Shown: piece by piece, positions 1 to 12,885 of the stretch
How positions within the stretch are numbered: the first letter of the stretch is position 1
How the letters are laid out: each line of letters opens with the position of its first letter
Source: Terebella lapidaria
Lineage: Eukaryota > Annelida > Polychaeta > Terebellida > Terebellidae
Length of the DNA: 64,000 nucleotides
Direction of reading: 5' to 3'
NCBI GenBank assembly: GCA_949152475.1
Contig: OX424570.1
Coordinates: 17,604,694-17,668,693, forward strand
The notes under the pieces: model-generated
The model's input: only the letters and a program-made list of their open reading frames with translations
Databases searched by the model: none
Told to the model about the DNA's origin: nothing
Made by a program: the position numbers and the translations under genes

Positions 1-1439
1 AGAAATATGATCCCGTCTTTACGAATTTCATAGAATGGGCATTGTGTGAAATGACGAAGAAAAATGTTCACAGATTCACGAATCCCTTAGAATGAGGATT
101 AAGATTAAGGACGAAGAGGTCGAGGATTAGGACCAAGATTTTGTTTCGTCCCACCATTTTTTGATAAGATTGATTCGTTCGCTCCACGTTCTTTCCTGCT
201 ATTGGCGAGCAGTGCTGACCTATGAAATCACGTGACTACTTCTGCCACGCCCCCTTTTCACACCCCAGTGACAGAAGAGTCCTGGCTCTGCGGCTGGCTC
301 GACGGAGAAGTAATGATTCATAATTCTGGGGGACTCGACTTCAATACACATGGTGGTAAGTGACAGTTGCTTCAAGTTATGATACAATTTACATGGAGTT
401 TCCCCTCGAAAAACGATGTGCTCTTTTTGACCGACCATGGAATGAGAATATATATCATCTGTTTGTTTGAGACTCAAAATGTGCTAAAGTCTTTATTATG
501 TATGAACATATATTTGTGCATATATTTTCGACACAGGGGATGGGGAGCTATGTTGACGATTTTCCCTCAAACTTCAGGCACCAAGTATCTTGGAGAAAAT
601 ACATGAAGCTATTTTTTTGTAAATGTTCCTGATCTGTTTGAAATCTGGAAGAATTTACTCACCAACATTACCTTCCGAAAACAACGATATCCAAGGGCAA
701 TTCCAAAGGAAATACACCAAACAAAATCGAAGAGAGTGAATTATGCGTCCCATATAAACTAACGAATATATTAATCAAGACAAACATAACTTTCCCACTT
801 GCAACATATTTTTGAATAGTTTGTCCTCGCCTGGTCGTTTCCGTGGACAAAAACCCACAAGAATCGATCGTCATGGGAACGAATTTGTTGAATAACAATT
901 TTAAAGAAATGCGATGTCTAAGCCCCTCTAGTGACCACCGCCACCTGTCACTCGCAACACCCTGCAGGGCTGCGCAAAGCCACACTTCGCCGTGCCTCGC
1001 ATTCATTTGGAAAGCGTGTGTTGACAATCTTGACATACAATCTTGATCAATATATCTAAATCAGCTGAGATTATCGTCATGCAACCGATTTGTGCACATG
1101 CAAGAAAATGTCTGGTGATTGCAAAATTGCTTACAGTCATTCGGACTATGAGACCCCTTCTCCACATACGAAACTGCTTTCAATTATCTCATTTCATTGG
1201 TCACAAAATTGGTTTGTAGTGTGGTAACGGGTTTCGTAAATTTAGTTTTAAAAAATACGTCACACAATCATTATCCACTGGAGAAAGTTATCGCTGTTGA
1301 CCATCGCATGAATCACTCAGTCACGCACCCTCATCGGTGTATATATTCTCGAAATTTTCCAATAATTACAGGTCATGAGACATGAATAATTTTCAAAACC
1401 TTTATGAACTAACGAAAATTAGAATTTGGGGAACAGCTT
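1..1439. other. gene-free AT-rich stretch
   Basis: No open frame here has coding character. There is an isolated TCACGTGA word near 228-236. I see no clear repeat structure and no RNA gene. Confidence 0.6.
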
Positions 1440-1620
1440 CGGTATTTTTGTTTACACCCAACATCTTCGAAAAAGAAATGCTGTCGCTGGCAGGACCGGA
1501 CACGCCCATCATCGCTCCATACGCCGTTTTTATCGTACTCGAATACGTGGATTCGACAGTGATAAGCTGAGACTATAGTTGGTCAGCGGGTTGCGCTGGT
1601 CTTCTGTAATCGGGCAAGAT
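1440..1620 (-). pseudogene. coding-like fragment, paired with 19360-19519
   Basis: This segment aligns at nucleotide level with 19360-19519. The shared core is about 60-70 bp, starting at a common word that includes GGACCGGAC. Read on the minus strand, the core gives HVFEYDKNGVW followed by VRSC; the second copy gives DILKYDQNGPW followed by VRSC. Both copies also read YSLSLS upstream, although a frame slip separates that part from the core here. Several differences fall at third codon positions. The SLS...VFEYD pattern resembles beta-propeller repeats of the FG-GAP-like kind, but this is only a resemblance. The plus-strand reading (GPDTPIIAPYAVFIVLEYV) is also open, so the strand is not certain. 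Most likely a broken exon or a coding relic inside an old repeat. Confidence 0.3.
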
Positions 1621-3146
1621 GACATCCCCGGAGGGTCACGTGACAGGGGAAGCTTTGGGGTTGGTACCCATCTCCGTTACGCGGAACACACTACGCTCTC
1701 ACGTTTTCATGCCACAACTGTCGCGTTGTGATTTAAATAAGCATTGAAAAGATGCATTCACGTGAAATACGCATGTGTCAAGCTATATAGATAATATATT
1801 ATACAATTTTCAAGTATTACAAATGCCTGTATATTTTGTTGAAATATTGCATAAGATTGTTGAGTAACTTATATGTATTTCAATTCATATCAGACATGTT
1901 TGCCAGTAAGCGGGTTTAACTATCAGCCATTCGCGTGAAATGCAAACCATAGTCAAATTCGCCATACAGACGGTTTTTCACCCAAATGAAAATGTTTGAA
2001 TAACACTGCATCTGCTAAGCTGGTAAGATCCTGTTCGATGTGTTCCTGTGTATGAACAGGAGCACCACATTGCATATCGATTGGAAGAATTCTACATCTG
2101 AATACCTACTTATTTCCTGGCCTGCGCACGTATTTTACCAACCAATCATTCTATATGTACAGAACAACCCCCTCCCACCCCCCCCACCCCCAAAAAAAAT
2201 GTGGACAGGACCAGTAAAAAAAACACTCTCATTCAGAAAAATTCCCGCTGCCCACACAAATGTTTTTCTCTCTCTCTCTACACTGCACATTACTGGTTGG
2301 ATATAAATACGGTCTACTTACTGTGTGATAATTTGACAACATTTCACGATATATCTCGGCGGTTCCGCCTCGGGGAATAACTACAAGTAGTATATATTGT
2401 GCACAATGCCATAACATTATATCGCATCGTGAGACGTGTTAGTACATCGGCTCCGTTCACCCCGTGACTCCCCTACCCCATATACTCATTCACGGGTATA
2501 ATTATGTCCATTGGAGTCAACTACTTATCTCAAGACACTATTAGATAGGCAGTTTCATTCTCTCGAACGGTATAAAACATACAGTGATCAATGTCACGCA
2601 ACTGACTAAGTATAGCAGTGAGCATTCTTAATCCGAGCAACGAACAATACATTTAAGGGACCATGTTCAATTTTTTTCGTGTAAAGGGGGTCAGTTCTGT
2701 CCTTGTATCCCATATTCTTTGCTACTCAATTGACTCGTTTATTCTACTCCGTAGGCTTGAATCGACGAAATCATTCTAGTTGGTAAAGAATCTGGAAGGG
2801 GGCAGGAGTCGGGGAGAGAATGAAGTATGTATCATTTTTCCACCCCCGCCCCTTCAATATCATAGGAAAAAAGTGCCGGTGGAAATATGAACAAAAAAAA
2901 GATTATTGATTTCCATGTGCTGCAAGCTTGTAATAATTGCCGATAGTCATTAGAGCCATTGCGAATATATTTTGGAAATGGTTTTTCGAAAACAAAATAT
3001 AGTTGATCATCTTGAGAATTTTGGAGGAGGGGGATCACGATCCCGAAAAATTATGTTCTTAAAAGTGTACGATAATCTATGACATCGAAGCGTTCAGACT
3101 ACATGTACATCTCTTGTCTTCACAAAGAACGAGCTAGATAAGGCCC
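1621..3146. other. gene-free stretch
   Basis: Contains a GTCACGTGAC word near 1638, short C tracts near 2170-2190, and no supported gene. Confidence 0.6.
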
Positions 3147-3645
3147 AAAAAAAGTATTATGGTTCTGGTTAGGCGCACGCGTCGGTTTTAACCCCGCGCA
3201 TCACTCGTATTTTTTTAAAAACTAAAAAAAAAAATCGCGCGCATCACTTTTTGAGAGCTGAATTTCTTTGTTTTTTTTAGTAAAGTGACACCCGTACATC
3301 GATTTTTGGGAGATAATGATCGAGTAAAATGGTCCCGAGTGCCTTCGACATTGCAATACTTGGTGTATGGCTGGCCAAACGGGGCAAATTCAACCGGGCC
3401 TCTTATCAACAGCCAATTTTAGGGGAAAATGGTTGGCCAAAAGGGTCATATTTGACCGGATCAGTGATCGTCATTGACATTGACTGGATCAGTCATCGAA
3501 TATGGTTGGCCAAATGGGTAATATTTGACCGGATCAGTCATCGGCCGCCAATTTCAGCAAAAAAAAAAAAGAAAAAGAAAAGAAAATCGCGTCGTCGCCT
3601 CACTTTTTCGGGGACCCCAATAACCAGAACCATAATACTTTTTTC
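3147..3645. mobile_element. MITE-like element with about 24-bp terminal inverted repeats
   Basis: The left end (3147-3170, A-tract then GTATTATGGTTCTGGTT) recurs inverted at 3622-3645. Subterminal words GCGTCG/CGCGTCGTCGCC are also related. The interior has three degenerate copies of a TGGTTGGCCAAANGGG...TTTGACCGGATCAGT unit at 3367-3545. No coding region. About 500 bp long, so a non-autonomous DNA element; the superfamily is unknown because no clear target duplication is visible. Confidence 0.7.
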
Positions 3646-5822
3646 TAAGGTAAATATCGAGTAACTGACAGCAAACATCTTATCCACGCAGGTAAAATTC
3701 TTGTAAGATGAACATAAATTCTAAGATAATTACTGCGAGTAATTAGACTTTGCGGTAAGAACTGGAATCTTTCTTACAATTGAGATTATCTCATAAATTC
3801 GTAGGCCTGTATAACTCAGGTGGCATGTTTTGCTGGTGATTTCTGGTCTTTAAAACAGATGATATCCTGATACACGAGATATCAGAGACAAATTTGGGGA
3901 AATTGTCTTCGGAAAATACCCCCAGAAGCTGATGAGATTAATGTCATATGTCATCTGAAAAAAGTTCATTGAGAAGCACAAATTGGCCAGAAATCCCGGG
4001 GATTGCGGCGCCGCCGGACTCCGGACCGCATGCTACACTCGCCCACACCCCGCTACAAAACACATAATTCTACGCTATACAGATTTTATCATAATTTATC
4101 AGAAATACATAACGAGATCTTGTTAAGTATTTATGGAACTATACAATCTTAGTTTTCACCATCAAGGAATAAAAGAAATGCTAGAAAACCAAACATTTAT
4201 TCTGACCATTCATTGCTTTGAAATGGTGCACAGCTGTGAAGGGACGTGACACATATTTTACTCCCTTATGGGACTGGTTTACTCAATATGATTTCTCAGC
4301 TTTCTTTTTCAACAAATGACACAAATTTAGTCATTTATTCAAACAATGCCACATATTTTAATCTGGTCGTCCACCTCTTTGAATTGGTACACAGGTGTGA
4401 CGGGACGTGACACATAATTCACCCCCCCCCCCCCAAATATAAGTAAGAATTCAAGAGGCTGTGCTGATTTTCAGACATAACGATTACTAAATGGTTTCAT
4501 GATTATCATGATCTTGGTCAAGGCTCATAACGATTTATTATTTTATTAGCCATATTGAACAATGACCGATCAGTGTTAACTATGCACATTTGCTCGATAT
4601 ATTGACCAATTGGAGTCCATTTTCAATTGAGTCCCATGCCATTCCTGCATCTGGTGATACTTGTATATGCTATGAACATTTACCACCAGCAAAAGATTCT
4701 GAAACTGAGAGTTTTTGAGGATAAAACAAAGTTCGACTGACGACGCATCAAAATAACATTGATTTGAGTTGATGTTTCAAATGCGCCTGGACAATACCTA
4801 CCACTGACATCTACATATTTGCTGATGTATTCAACATACATGCTGAGTCTAAATTCAAGCATGGAATTGTCTTAAATCAAACTTAGATTCAAGTCTCTGA
4901 GTCTCTAAGTCTCAAATACAAGGTCATTATATTGTGTATCATGACGAGAATTCAAGTCAAAGTGAATACCTTGGTGTTACACACAGGAATGATTAATCGG
5001 CTAGTTGCGCCTTCAAGCTAATTTGGGCTAACGCCTTATTCAAGCTAACGCCTTCAAGCTAACTCCAATAGGGACAGCAAGTTTACCGGGGCTGGGTACT
5101 ACGGTCGGACACGTCAATAGCGACGGTAAATTTACTGACGTACTACGGTCGCACGACGACACCGCCGACAGTTACAGTAGATTTGCTGATGTTTATGTTG
5201 TCATTAACATACGTTGGTAAATTTTCCATCGCTTTTGTCGTCATTGGTCCGGCCGACAATAGAACATCGGTGAATTTATCATCATTATTGGCATTGCTGT
5301 CTAAACTGACCATATAACTGTCCCAGTCAAATTAATAAATTTACCACTTCGAGAAGATTTCGTAAGGACTCCATGGACTTTCATATTCACGACACACCAA
5401 GAAATGGCTGTGGTATTTCTTGAATTCCATCAATTTCAATTATTCATTGATTGATTTCACAGCAATTGTAAATGATTTAAACAACACACAAGTTGTAGAC
5501 AGTGGATATTCCTTACCCGAACAAATAAATGACGTGCGTGCAATTTATTTCATTAATGCACATTTCAATAACTCGAAACGAGCACAGCATCATTGTGCGA
5601 ATGTTGGGACAGGATTGATCGATCTACATTATCGATTATGCTCGTTAATGAATGAAGACTAATCCGATTTCAATGAGCGTATTTATTCTTCGAATCACTG
5701 AACATATGTTTGTAAAAACAACACACGCAGCACACAATGGCGACTTGAACCATTGTTAACTAATTCACCTCATGTCGTGTAGGATTTTGATTGGCTCTAC
5801 TGTTTCTCCTCCCTTTCTCTCG
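3646..5822. other. gene-free stretch with short local repeats
   Basis: No coding signal. A short imperfect repeat of AACGCCTTCAAGCT lies at about 5005-5065. A related pair (TTTGAAATGGTGCACAGCTGTGAAGGGACGTGACACAT-like) occurs near 4215-4257 and 4378-4412, followed by a C tract at 4424-4435. Confidence 0.5.
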
Positions 5823-5902
5823 ACAGCTGAAGGCGGTGGGTTCGATTCCTACTCTGAATATGGAAAAAAACTCAGATAGCTCAGTGGCAGAGCATCAGCT
5901 GT
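5823..5902 (+). other. tRNA-like sequence in permuted order (3' half before 5' half)
   Basis: Upstream part: anticodon-stem 3' strand GCTGA (5826-5830), variable AGGCG, T-stem GTGGG (5836-5840), T-loop TTCGATT, CCTAC (5848-5852), acceptor 3' strand TCTGAAT (5853-5859). After about 10 nt comes the 5' half: acceptor ACTCAGA (5870-5876), TA, D-stem GCTC (5879-5882), D-loop AGTGGCA, GAGC (5890-5893), A, anticodon-stem 5' strand TCAGC (5895-5899). All stems pair: acceptor 6 of 7, D 4 of 4, anticodon 5 of 5, T 5 of 5. The outer flanks extend the anticodon stem to 8 bp (TCAGCTGT with ACAGCTGA), the geometry of permuted tRNA genes known from some algae. No anticodon loop can be placed. The alternative is a tail-to-head junction of two tRNA-derived SINE copies. 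Confidence 0.4.
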
Positions 5903-6692
5903 ACACAATATAATGTTTGTTTCTCCAACACCTATAACATAATTTTACACCTAACCACTGATTCATTATTACTTTCCTTCTTATACTATCTGCCTCTTTC
6001 CTTTTCCTCTTGTTATGTACACCAACCCGAATATCTCTTATTTACAGTGCGTCGTGTATTGTCCGTAGTATTCCCAAATAACTTGATTAAGTCAGTGTCT
6101 CCTCGTACCACACTTTTATCATGTGTGAGTGGATGGGTGCATTACCAGTACTGCAGCAATACTCTCTAAGGCCTGAACCTGAATGTCCGAATTATGCGGT
6201 TGGCACCGAACTCGCCCACACTTGAGCCATTTTTATATTAAGTGAATATAGGCAATTTTAGGTATACATCATATTGAAATATTCAAGGAAAACAATTTTG
6301 AGATAATGATTTCGAATTCTAATACACGTGCAAGTTATTATAAGCAGATATTGATTATATTTTCAAGTCAATTCCAAGGCGTTGACACATTAGTTACATT
6401 TCAACATCACACATAATGAACCACGGTTCACATGTAAGAAATCATGAAAGGAAACCTGAGAAGCATTAAAGCGTGTAAAGTACATTCCCTAAAACATTAA
6501 AGAATTTGAACAAGCGAAATAAATCAGTATAATTTACACTGATGCGATTTGGAAAAATATATTATGTTTTCTGAAAAATATTACATGTACATTGTATATA
6601 TTTTTCATAATATCAATGCTTCCTGCAGACTTGGTAGTGATGGCTAGATAATCTCAATTATATATATATATTACATAAATGATGACTGGTTT
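5903..6692. other. gene-free stretch
   Basis: AT-rich sequence with no supported gene or clear repeat. Confidence 0.5.
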
Positions 6693-6960
6693 GGAGGGGA
6701 ACATGGCGGAATGTTCCCCCGAGGAGACGATGTTGCCCGAGGCGAAGCCGAGTTATAAGCCATTGTTAAAGTCGGCAATTTTCGGGAGTCTTCGACCGCA
6801 GCGGTGAACATTTTTGACAATGTTTCATGGCAGGACAATGTTCCCTGCTGCTAAGGACTTCTGCTACGTTTGACAGGGAACATGTGTTTTGTTTCACGGC
6901 TAATTAACCAATCAACAGCGGGGATTGTAACATGAGGTATAATAATACATGCTCTTTGAA
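6693..6960. repeat. TIR-element fragment with CCCGAGGCGAAGCCGAG core
   Basis: Has GGGAACATGG...ATGTTCCCCC near 6697-6720, an inverted GTTCCC/GGGAACAT pair at about 6840-6885, and a core CCCGAGGCGAAGCCGAG (about 6728-6752). The core and the terminal ACATGAGGTATAA word (6930-6942) resemble the repeat fragments at 29470-29900 and 38870-38945. No coding capacity. Probably an old non-autonomous inverted-repeat element. Confidence 0.45.
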
Positions 6961-9900
6961 GATTTTAATAGAATACCCTGCCAACGAACATGGAATATTT
7001 CTGTACATTTGAAGGCGAAATATTTTGAAAGAATATATAGACTGATCGAACACACTTGAATTTAACTAAATTCAAGATCTTGATCGCTAGTGCTTGATAT
7101 ATAACCAAATGATATTGCAAAGTACAATATAAGGTTCTGATTTAAGTGGGCATATTGATAAATATTATTCATTGTGTAATTCAGCACATATCGATCACGC
7201 ATCACATCGGACCACTGATGTTGAATGTAACGGAATGTGGAATTATAATCGATATGAATAGATTAATTTGTGAAACGGCATGTAGAGTATTCATCAAATG
7301 TTCTTCCTTGCACTGCGTTCATCAACACTCACAAAAATACTTTCATGTCAAATCATATATACATGGATCTGTTGAGTGAAACGCTCAACACAGCGCAAGC
7401 TGATAAATCTGAAAATTGGTTCCCAGTGTTGAACTGATGTATGTTAAACCAACCAGTATTATGTCTGGGTTAATCAATATGCATCTCAATTAACGAACTC
7501 AGCGAACACCAGAAAGACCTGTCATTGTTTCCCCGGAGGGGAGACTTCTTAAACGCTCTCTGAGATTCCCATGGGGAAAATACTCTTCGACTGGGGAAAA
7601 ACCCTGGTTTCGAAGAGAAAATACTTTGAACGTGTGTTCTACAGAGCTCGACGTAAATAATTCAGGTAATTAATATAATCTAACGAATATTTTCGTCGAA
7701 TGGTGCAATTTTTGCGTCACTATCACCAATTTACGTGAACATTAGCGTCTCGGCTGGATTTGAGAATAATTATCTACGGTGTGCATTCAGTCAACCGGGT
7801 ATCACTTTTGTCTCTACTGTCGAATAATCGCTCACTTCTCACGCTTATTCTTTATGTCACTGCCAAATATTCCTTGTTTTGGAGCAGTAAAACTAGCACA
7901 TTTGTTACGTTCCATTCTCTGACTGCATCTTCACTTCGAACAATCATACGCATTTATTTTTCGCTCGCAAAGTGCGGAAGATTGATTACCGTGGTATTTA
8001 TCGTTGGCACTGTGTAAAAGTAGGAATGGGTTCCGAGTTCAACACCACCGCCTTCAACATTGATATTTCAGTGCTTATAAATATTCCGACGGTACACAAT
8101 TTTTTTGGACACTTCTCATATGACATATATATTGTCGCATATTTGTACACTACATGTATTGACCAAAAACATCTTTACGAATATATTGAATTTTGGGCCA
8201 AATAGAAAACGGTGCTGAATTTTATGAACACCTTGCTATTTTTTTGATGGGCGTACTCGATCAAGGACTCGATTTTTTTATGGGCGCACTCGATCAGTGT
8301 TCATACGAACTATACGGTACCAATTGCTTTCACATCGGTATATTCGTCCGGCATGGACATCGTGGGAGGGGATAATTTACCCCGACGAGATGGAAGATTT
8401 CCAGTGGTTGTGGCTCTGCTGATGTATTAGTATATGTGCTATCACTCTCCCTTGGAGCATTCTACATGAGATGGGTCTGCATGATATGTATATTTTATTG
8501 TCCTTCACTGCTGTTCCCAAACTCAATAAAGCACTATAACATATCTCCACACTGACCTGTCAAGATGATATAAGCCTTTTAACAATATAATAATCCCTAA
8601 ACTGGCGCAACATACATCGTGTAATTCTGAGTATTTGCGATATTCTTGAAATCGTTGACTAGTGAAGCATTTCCCTTTGAGTTCATGACAAACCAACATC
8701 TGGTGTTGAATATATCGATCTGTTACCACCAAGCCAAGTATTCACGGTGTCTGTTTTCTGCGACTCGACAGAAGGTGCACAAAATTCATACTGGCTATAA
8801 GTTATACCTCGACCGAGCATAGACAATTACTAACCCTCAGATCAATTTAATAACTTGTTTTTTGCTGTGTGATATGACCAGAGGACCACGGGTCTATGCC
8901 CAGAGTTCCATATCCTTCTCAAGCTCACGCTTTATGGCAGCTTCATCACTGCGACCAAGTTTTCAAGTTTTATTGGGTAATCTGCTTAGTCCACAGTTAG
9001 GCAGGAAGCACCAGAGAAATGAGATATTCTGCATGCACAATTCAATTACATATACATGTAGGTGATTGGAGAGATACAAGTGTTAGCAATGTTGGACGAA
9101 GTCATCTTTTACGGCTTAGTCAAATTTACACACATGGCACCGTGCAAAATCCGCGCCGCGCGCTGCATCAGCGTGGTGTGCAAATTTATTAGACCAAGTC
9201 GAATAGACTATTGAAAGTGTGTAAACAAGAAACAGCCGCTCCATACAACAGTTTCCAACAACAGGGTCTTTGTTTAGGAAAACATGTATTTATGAATGCT
9301 ATCATATTGACGCGAGGAGGGTAGTACTGTGCCCTATACTTTTCTATCATCACTGATAAACGGGGGTTGATCGGATGCAATAACGACTGCTATTGCATTC
9401 CGCCACGATGGTCATGCCACATGTTGCTATTTACATTGTGGTTCTTTTTGGTCCCGTTTTAGATATCGTTGGAGTCAGACTATTCAAATCGTTTCTTTTC
9501 TATGCGTGGTAATATTCACACTTGTCTAGTTTGTTTCAGGATCGCCATTTGTGTTGGCTTTCACCATTTTGGGTGTGACATGGACGTAATTTGGGCGTGA
9601 TTTGCATGTTGGTAATTTACACAGTGTGAATTATTTAGTCAACATAGAAACAGTTGAACTGTAAAAGGTCGCAGAGATATCTGCTGGGCAAATCATAAGG
9701 TCAAATAAGTGTCACGTATATATTACCGTCTTGAAAGCAAATCTAATCTTGACTATCCACTTCGCATAGGGGAAGTACTTGTTTCCTGGTAAATGTGTTC
9801 TTGAACATACTCGAAGATGCAATAACAATGTACTCTTATTGCACGAACAATTTTCTTCAATTTTTCCTTTCATGATGCAGTAACAATTAACCGTATAGCA

Positions 9901-10830
9901 GGACACTGCAATGAAAAGGTGACATTCGTACTACACTAGAGTTACACAGTTTACAATATATCGGAGATATTTAGGCACATTGTTAATCTACATCGATTGT
10001 GTGAGTAGTTTGGTGTTGGCAATTCTGAAATTGAAACCTGGTCTAGTAATTCCTACTTTGTTTGGACAACACGGATAGGTATCTTTCAAGTCCAATTGAA
10101 GAGTTCATACAGACACTTTTCTTAGGCGTTGCCCGCCCCAATAAACTCCGTCACATACGGTGTAGAATCAAACCGAAACAGAGACCTTGTCCCATAACGT
10201 GAAACGACATGTACAATATGTCAATTTCTATTTGATTCCACACCGTATTTAAAACCGCTGTTGATTCTAAGCGAGAAAGTTGCCGGATTTTATCAGTGTT
10301 TACTGCGTTTGGTCAAACGATTGAAAATGTTTGTAAAACACAATGAATCATCGAATTTAGTGCAGATAATAACTTAGGTCGCCGTTTTAGTGGTTTAAAT
10401 GCATCTTTCTTTACTTTCCATATCGTTTTGAGCTGTCAAAACTGCGGATATATTTCGGTCGCTTGGGGGGAGGGGGGGGGGGAAGGCATCAGCCACTACT
10501 GACGTGGTACGGTCCATGCAGCTGGCACCGCACCGATTGAATTTGCAGGCAGGGACACCGAGGCATCGGCTGAGGGTTGCAGAGTAAAGCGACGCACAGG
10601 CCTGGCGAGCCTGGAGGGAGGGGGGTGTAGCCTTGGTCTTCCCCGATGTGACGTCAAGGCAAATACATGTGGTAAGAGAAGTGAAGCCGAGATCGAGTTT
10701 TGATATCCAAATAAACATAGGCGATTTTGAATAAATTCAATTACCGCCAGCATCCCGTGGATCGTGACTGATACAGATGCAATTTTCCACATTCACAAGC
10801 GACCTTGTGCCGATCCCGGCAGGATTTTTT
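6961..10830. other. gene-free stretch
   Basis: Several short open frames under 110 codons exist, but none has a domain or a recognisable motif. A near-duplicate of GGGCG(T/C)ACTCGATCA lies at 8249-8298. A G tract lies at 10466-10481. I see no RNA gene. Confidence 0.5.
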
Positions 10831-11579
10831 AGGTTAACGGCATTTAGTCCGATAACTTGTTGCCGTGCTTATACGTATGTCGTCCGTCGTCGTCGTCCAT
10901 CGTCTCACTAAATTTTTATGTTTAAAGTTTAGAGGCGAATCTTTCTGAAATTTTGCACAAAAATACTTAAAGTGATTCAAGAGAGAGGTGTTTTTATGTT
11001 TTTTTGTTCGCGCATTTTTGTTGAAATGGCGGCCATTTTTGTTTTAGAAGACGGGCAATTTTAGACTTTGGTGGTCATTTTTTCAAAAACAGTCTCATCA
11101 GATTTGAGATTTTAGTTCTTAAGATTTTACTAATATACTTCTGTGATGTGTATAAGTTTCTTTGCCCTTTAAATCGCCTGTCTGCGTGTGGCGGCTATTT
11201 TGATTTTTTGGACAGGTCCCAAATGGCACTTTATAATGCTTCATAATTGTTTCTAAGATCTCACTTAATATTATTCACTCGGTGGTATTCCCACTGTAAG
11301 GACACTCCTGATTGGACGATTTGTACCACGTGACAATCCTACATACTCGATGTTGGACGGCGAAAGTCTATATTGGACGGCAAAAATGTATATTGGACGG
11401 GCGGATGCTTATCAGCAAATCAGAGCGTGTGTTACATGTGGGTTTTCCCCATTCTGGGTTTCTCCTACATTCATTGGTAAATAATATAGCAAATGTTGGA
11501 TGTTGAGATCCATCCATCCAATATTTGTATAATATTGATATTAAAAATTAGAAATCAATTGTGGACATATAGGGAATGA

Positions 11580-12150
11580 TATATGCTGGATATTCTCATG
11601 ATCACGAACTCGACCTCTGACCTTATTTTCAAGGTCAAGAGCATGAAATCCCTAATATCTCGCTTATTATCTACTTCACAGCTAAGGAATCAATTGTGAA
11701 CATTTAAAAAATGATGTATGCCGAATATTTTGATAACTTTAAATTCGACCTTTGCCTCATTTCCAAGATCAAACACGAAATAGGTAATATCTCGCTTATT
11801 ATCGAATTTAAAAATTAAAAATTAATTGTGCCATACAGGAAACATGGTGAATATTCTCATGATCTTGCACTTAACTTTGACCTTATTTCCAAGGTCTGAG
11901 CACAAAAAATATCTCGCTTAATATTGACTTTACAGCTCAGGAATCAACTGTAGATATATGGGAAATGATATGCGGCAAAATTCTGATGACCTTGAATTTG
12001 ACCTTGACCTCGTTTTCAAGGTCACGGAACAAAATGGTTGTTATCTCGCATTTTATCGACTTTATAGCTCGGGAATCAATTTCGGAGATATACGAAAGGA
12101 TATACACCGAATATTCTGATGACCTTGGACTTTGTTTCGAAGGAATTGAT
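11580..12150 (-). repeat. degenerate about 130-bp tandem repeat with AGGTCA-type words
   Basis: Four to five diverged units share ATATCTCGCTTATTAT, GGAATCAATTGTG, GATATTCTCATGA and TGACCTT...TTTCAAGGTC. This is the reverse complement of the 134-bp unit seen cleanly at 26868-27600. Copies here are older and no longer keep an exact period. Confidence 0.7.
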
Positions 12151-12154
12151 TCTG

Positions 12155-12340
12155 AGACCTACCCCGCCCCCCCCCCCCCCCCAGCTGTTTCGATAATTAT
12201 AGCTCATTTCTCTGAGCTGAAAATGTGAAAGTCAGAAATTTCTTCCAGTCACCATAGTTCACGAAACACTGATTTAGACAATATTTATCAGGTGCGTTTT
12301 TGGGGAGGGGGGGGGGGGGGGGGGTTATGGTGGGGGTGGG
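12155..12340. repeat. long C tract (12166-12182) and G tract (from about 12307)
   Basis: A run of about 17 C is followed 130 bp later by a G-rich run (GGGGAGG then 18 or more G, then GGTGGGGGTGGGGG). The G-rich strand could form a quadruplex. These tracts border the 86-bp satellite. Confidence 0.8.
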
Positions 12341-12350
12341 GGTAATCAGG

Positions 12351-12877
12351 CACAAAAGCGCTATGACTAGCTTTGTTCACACATACGTGCTCGTTTTTGG
12401 TGTGTTGTTGCATTCAGTAAAACTCACAGTCCATGAATTACCAAAAGCGCTATGACTAGCTATGTTCATAACGTGCTTGTTTTTGGTGTGTTGTTGCGTT
12501 CAGTGAAACTCACAGTCTATGAATTACCAAAATCGCTATGACTAGCTATGTTCATAACGTGCTCGTTTTTGGTGTGTTGTTGCGTTCAGTAAAACTCACA
12601 ATCCATGAATTACCAAAAGCGCTATGACTAGCTATGTTCATAACGTGCTCGTTCTTGGTGGGTTGTTGCGTTCAGTGAAACTCACAGTCCATGAATTAAC
12701 AAAAGCGCTATGACTAGCTATATTCATAACGTGCTCGTTTTTAGTGTGTTGTTGCGTTCAATAAAACTCACAGTCCATGAATTGCCAAAAGCGCTATGAC
12801 TAGCTATAAACTCACAGGCCATGAATTACCAAAAGAGCTATGACTAGCTATGTTAAAAACGTTCTCTTCTTTGGTGT
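12351..12877 (+). repeat. 86-bp satellite, left part
   Basis: The word GCTATGACTAGCTATGTTCATAACGTGCTCG recurs in split form at 12361, 12450, 12536, 12622, 12708 and 12794. The spacing is 86 bp after a first interval of 89, and a last truncated unit is at 12838. Each unit also contains TTGGTGTGTTGTTGCGTTCAGT and CACAGTCCATGAATTACC. The array resumes at 15694 after the hAT element. Confidence 0.95.
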
Positions 12878-12885
12878 TCTGTTGC
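12878..12885 (+). repeat. 8-bp target-site duplication (left), TCTGTTGC
   Basis: Identical to 15686-15693 and directly abutting the terminal CAGAGGCGTAGACACC. TCTGTTGC is part of the 86-bp satellite unit, so the target can be read in uninterrupted units. Confidence 0.95.

Noticed and set aside
12351..12877. CRISPR-like array
   Set aside because: Units repeat head to tail at 86 bp with no unique spacers, in a eukaryotic context. It is a satellite.
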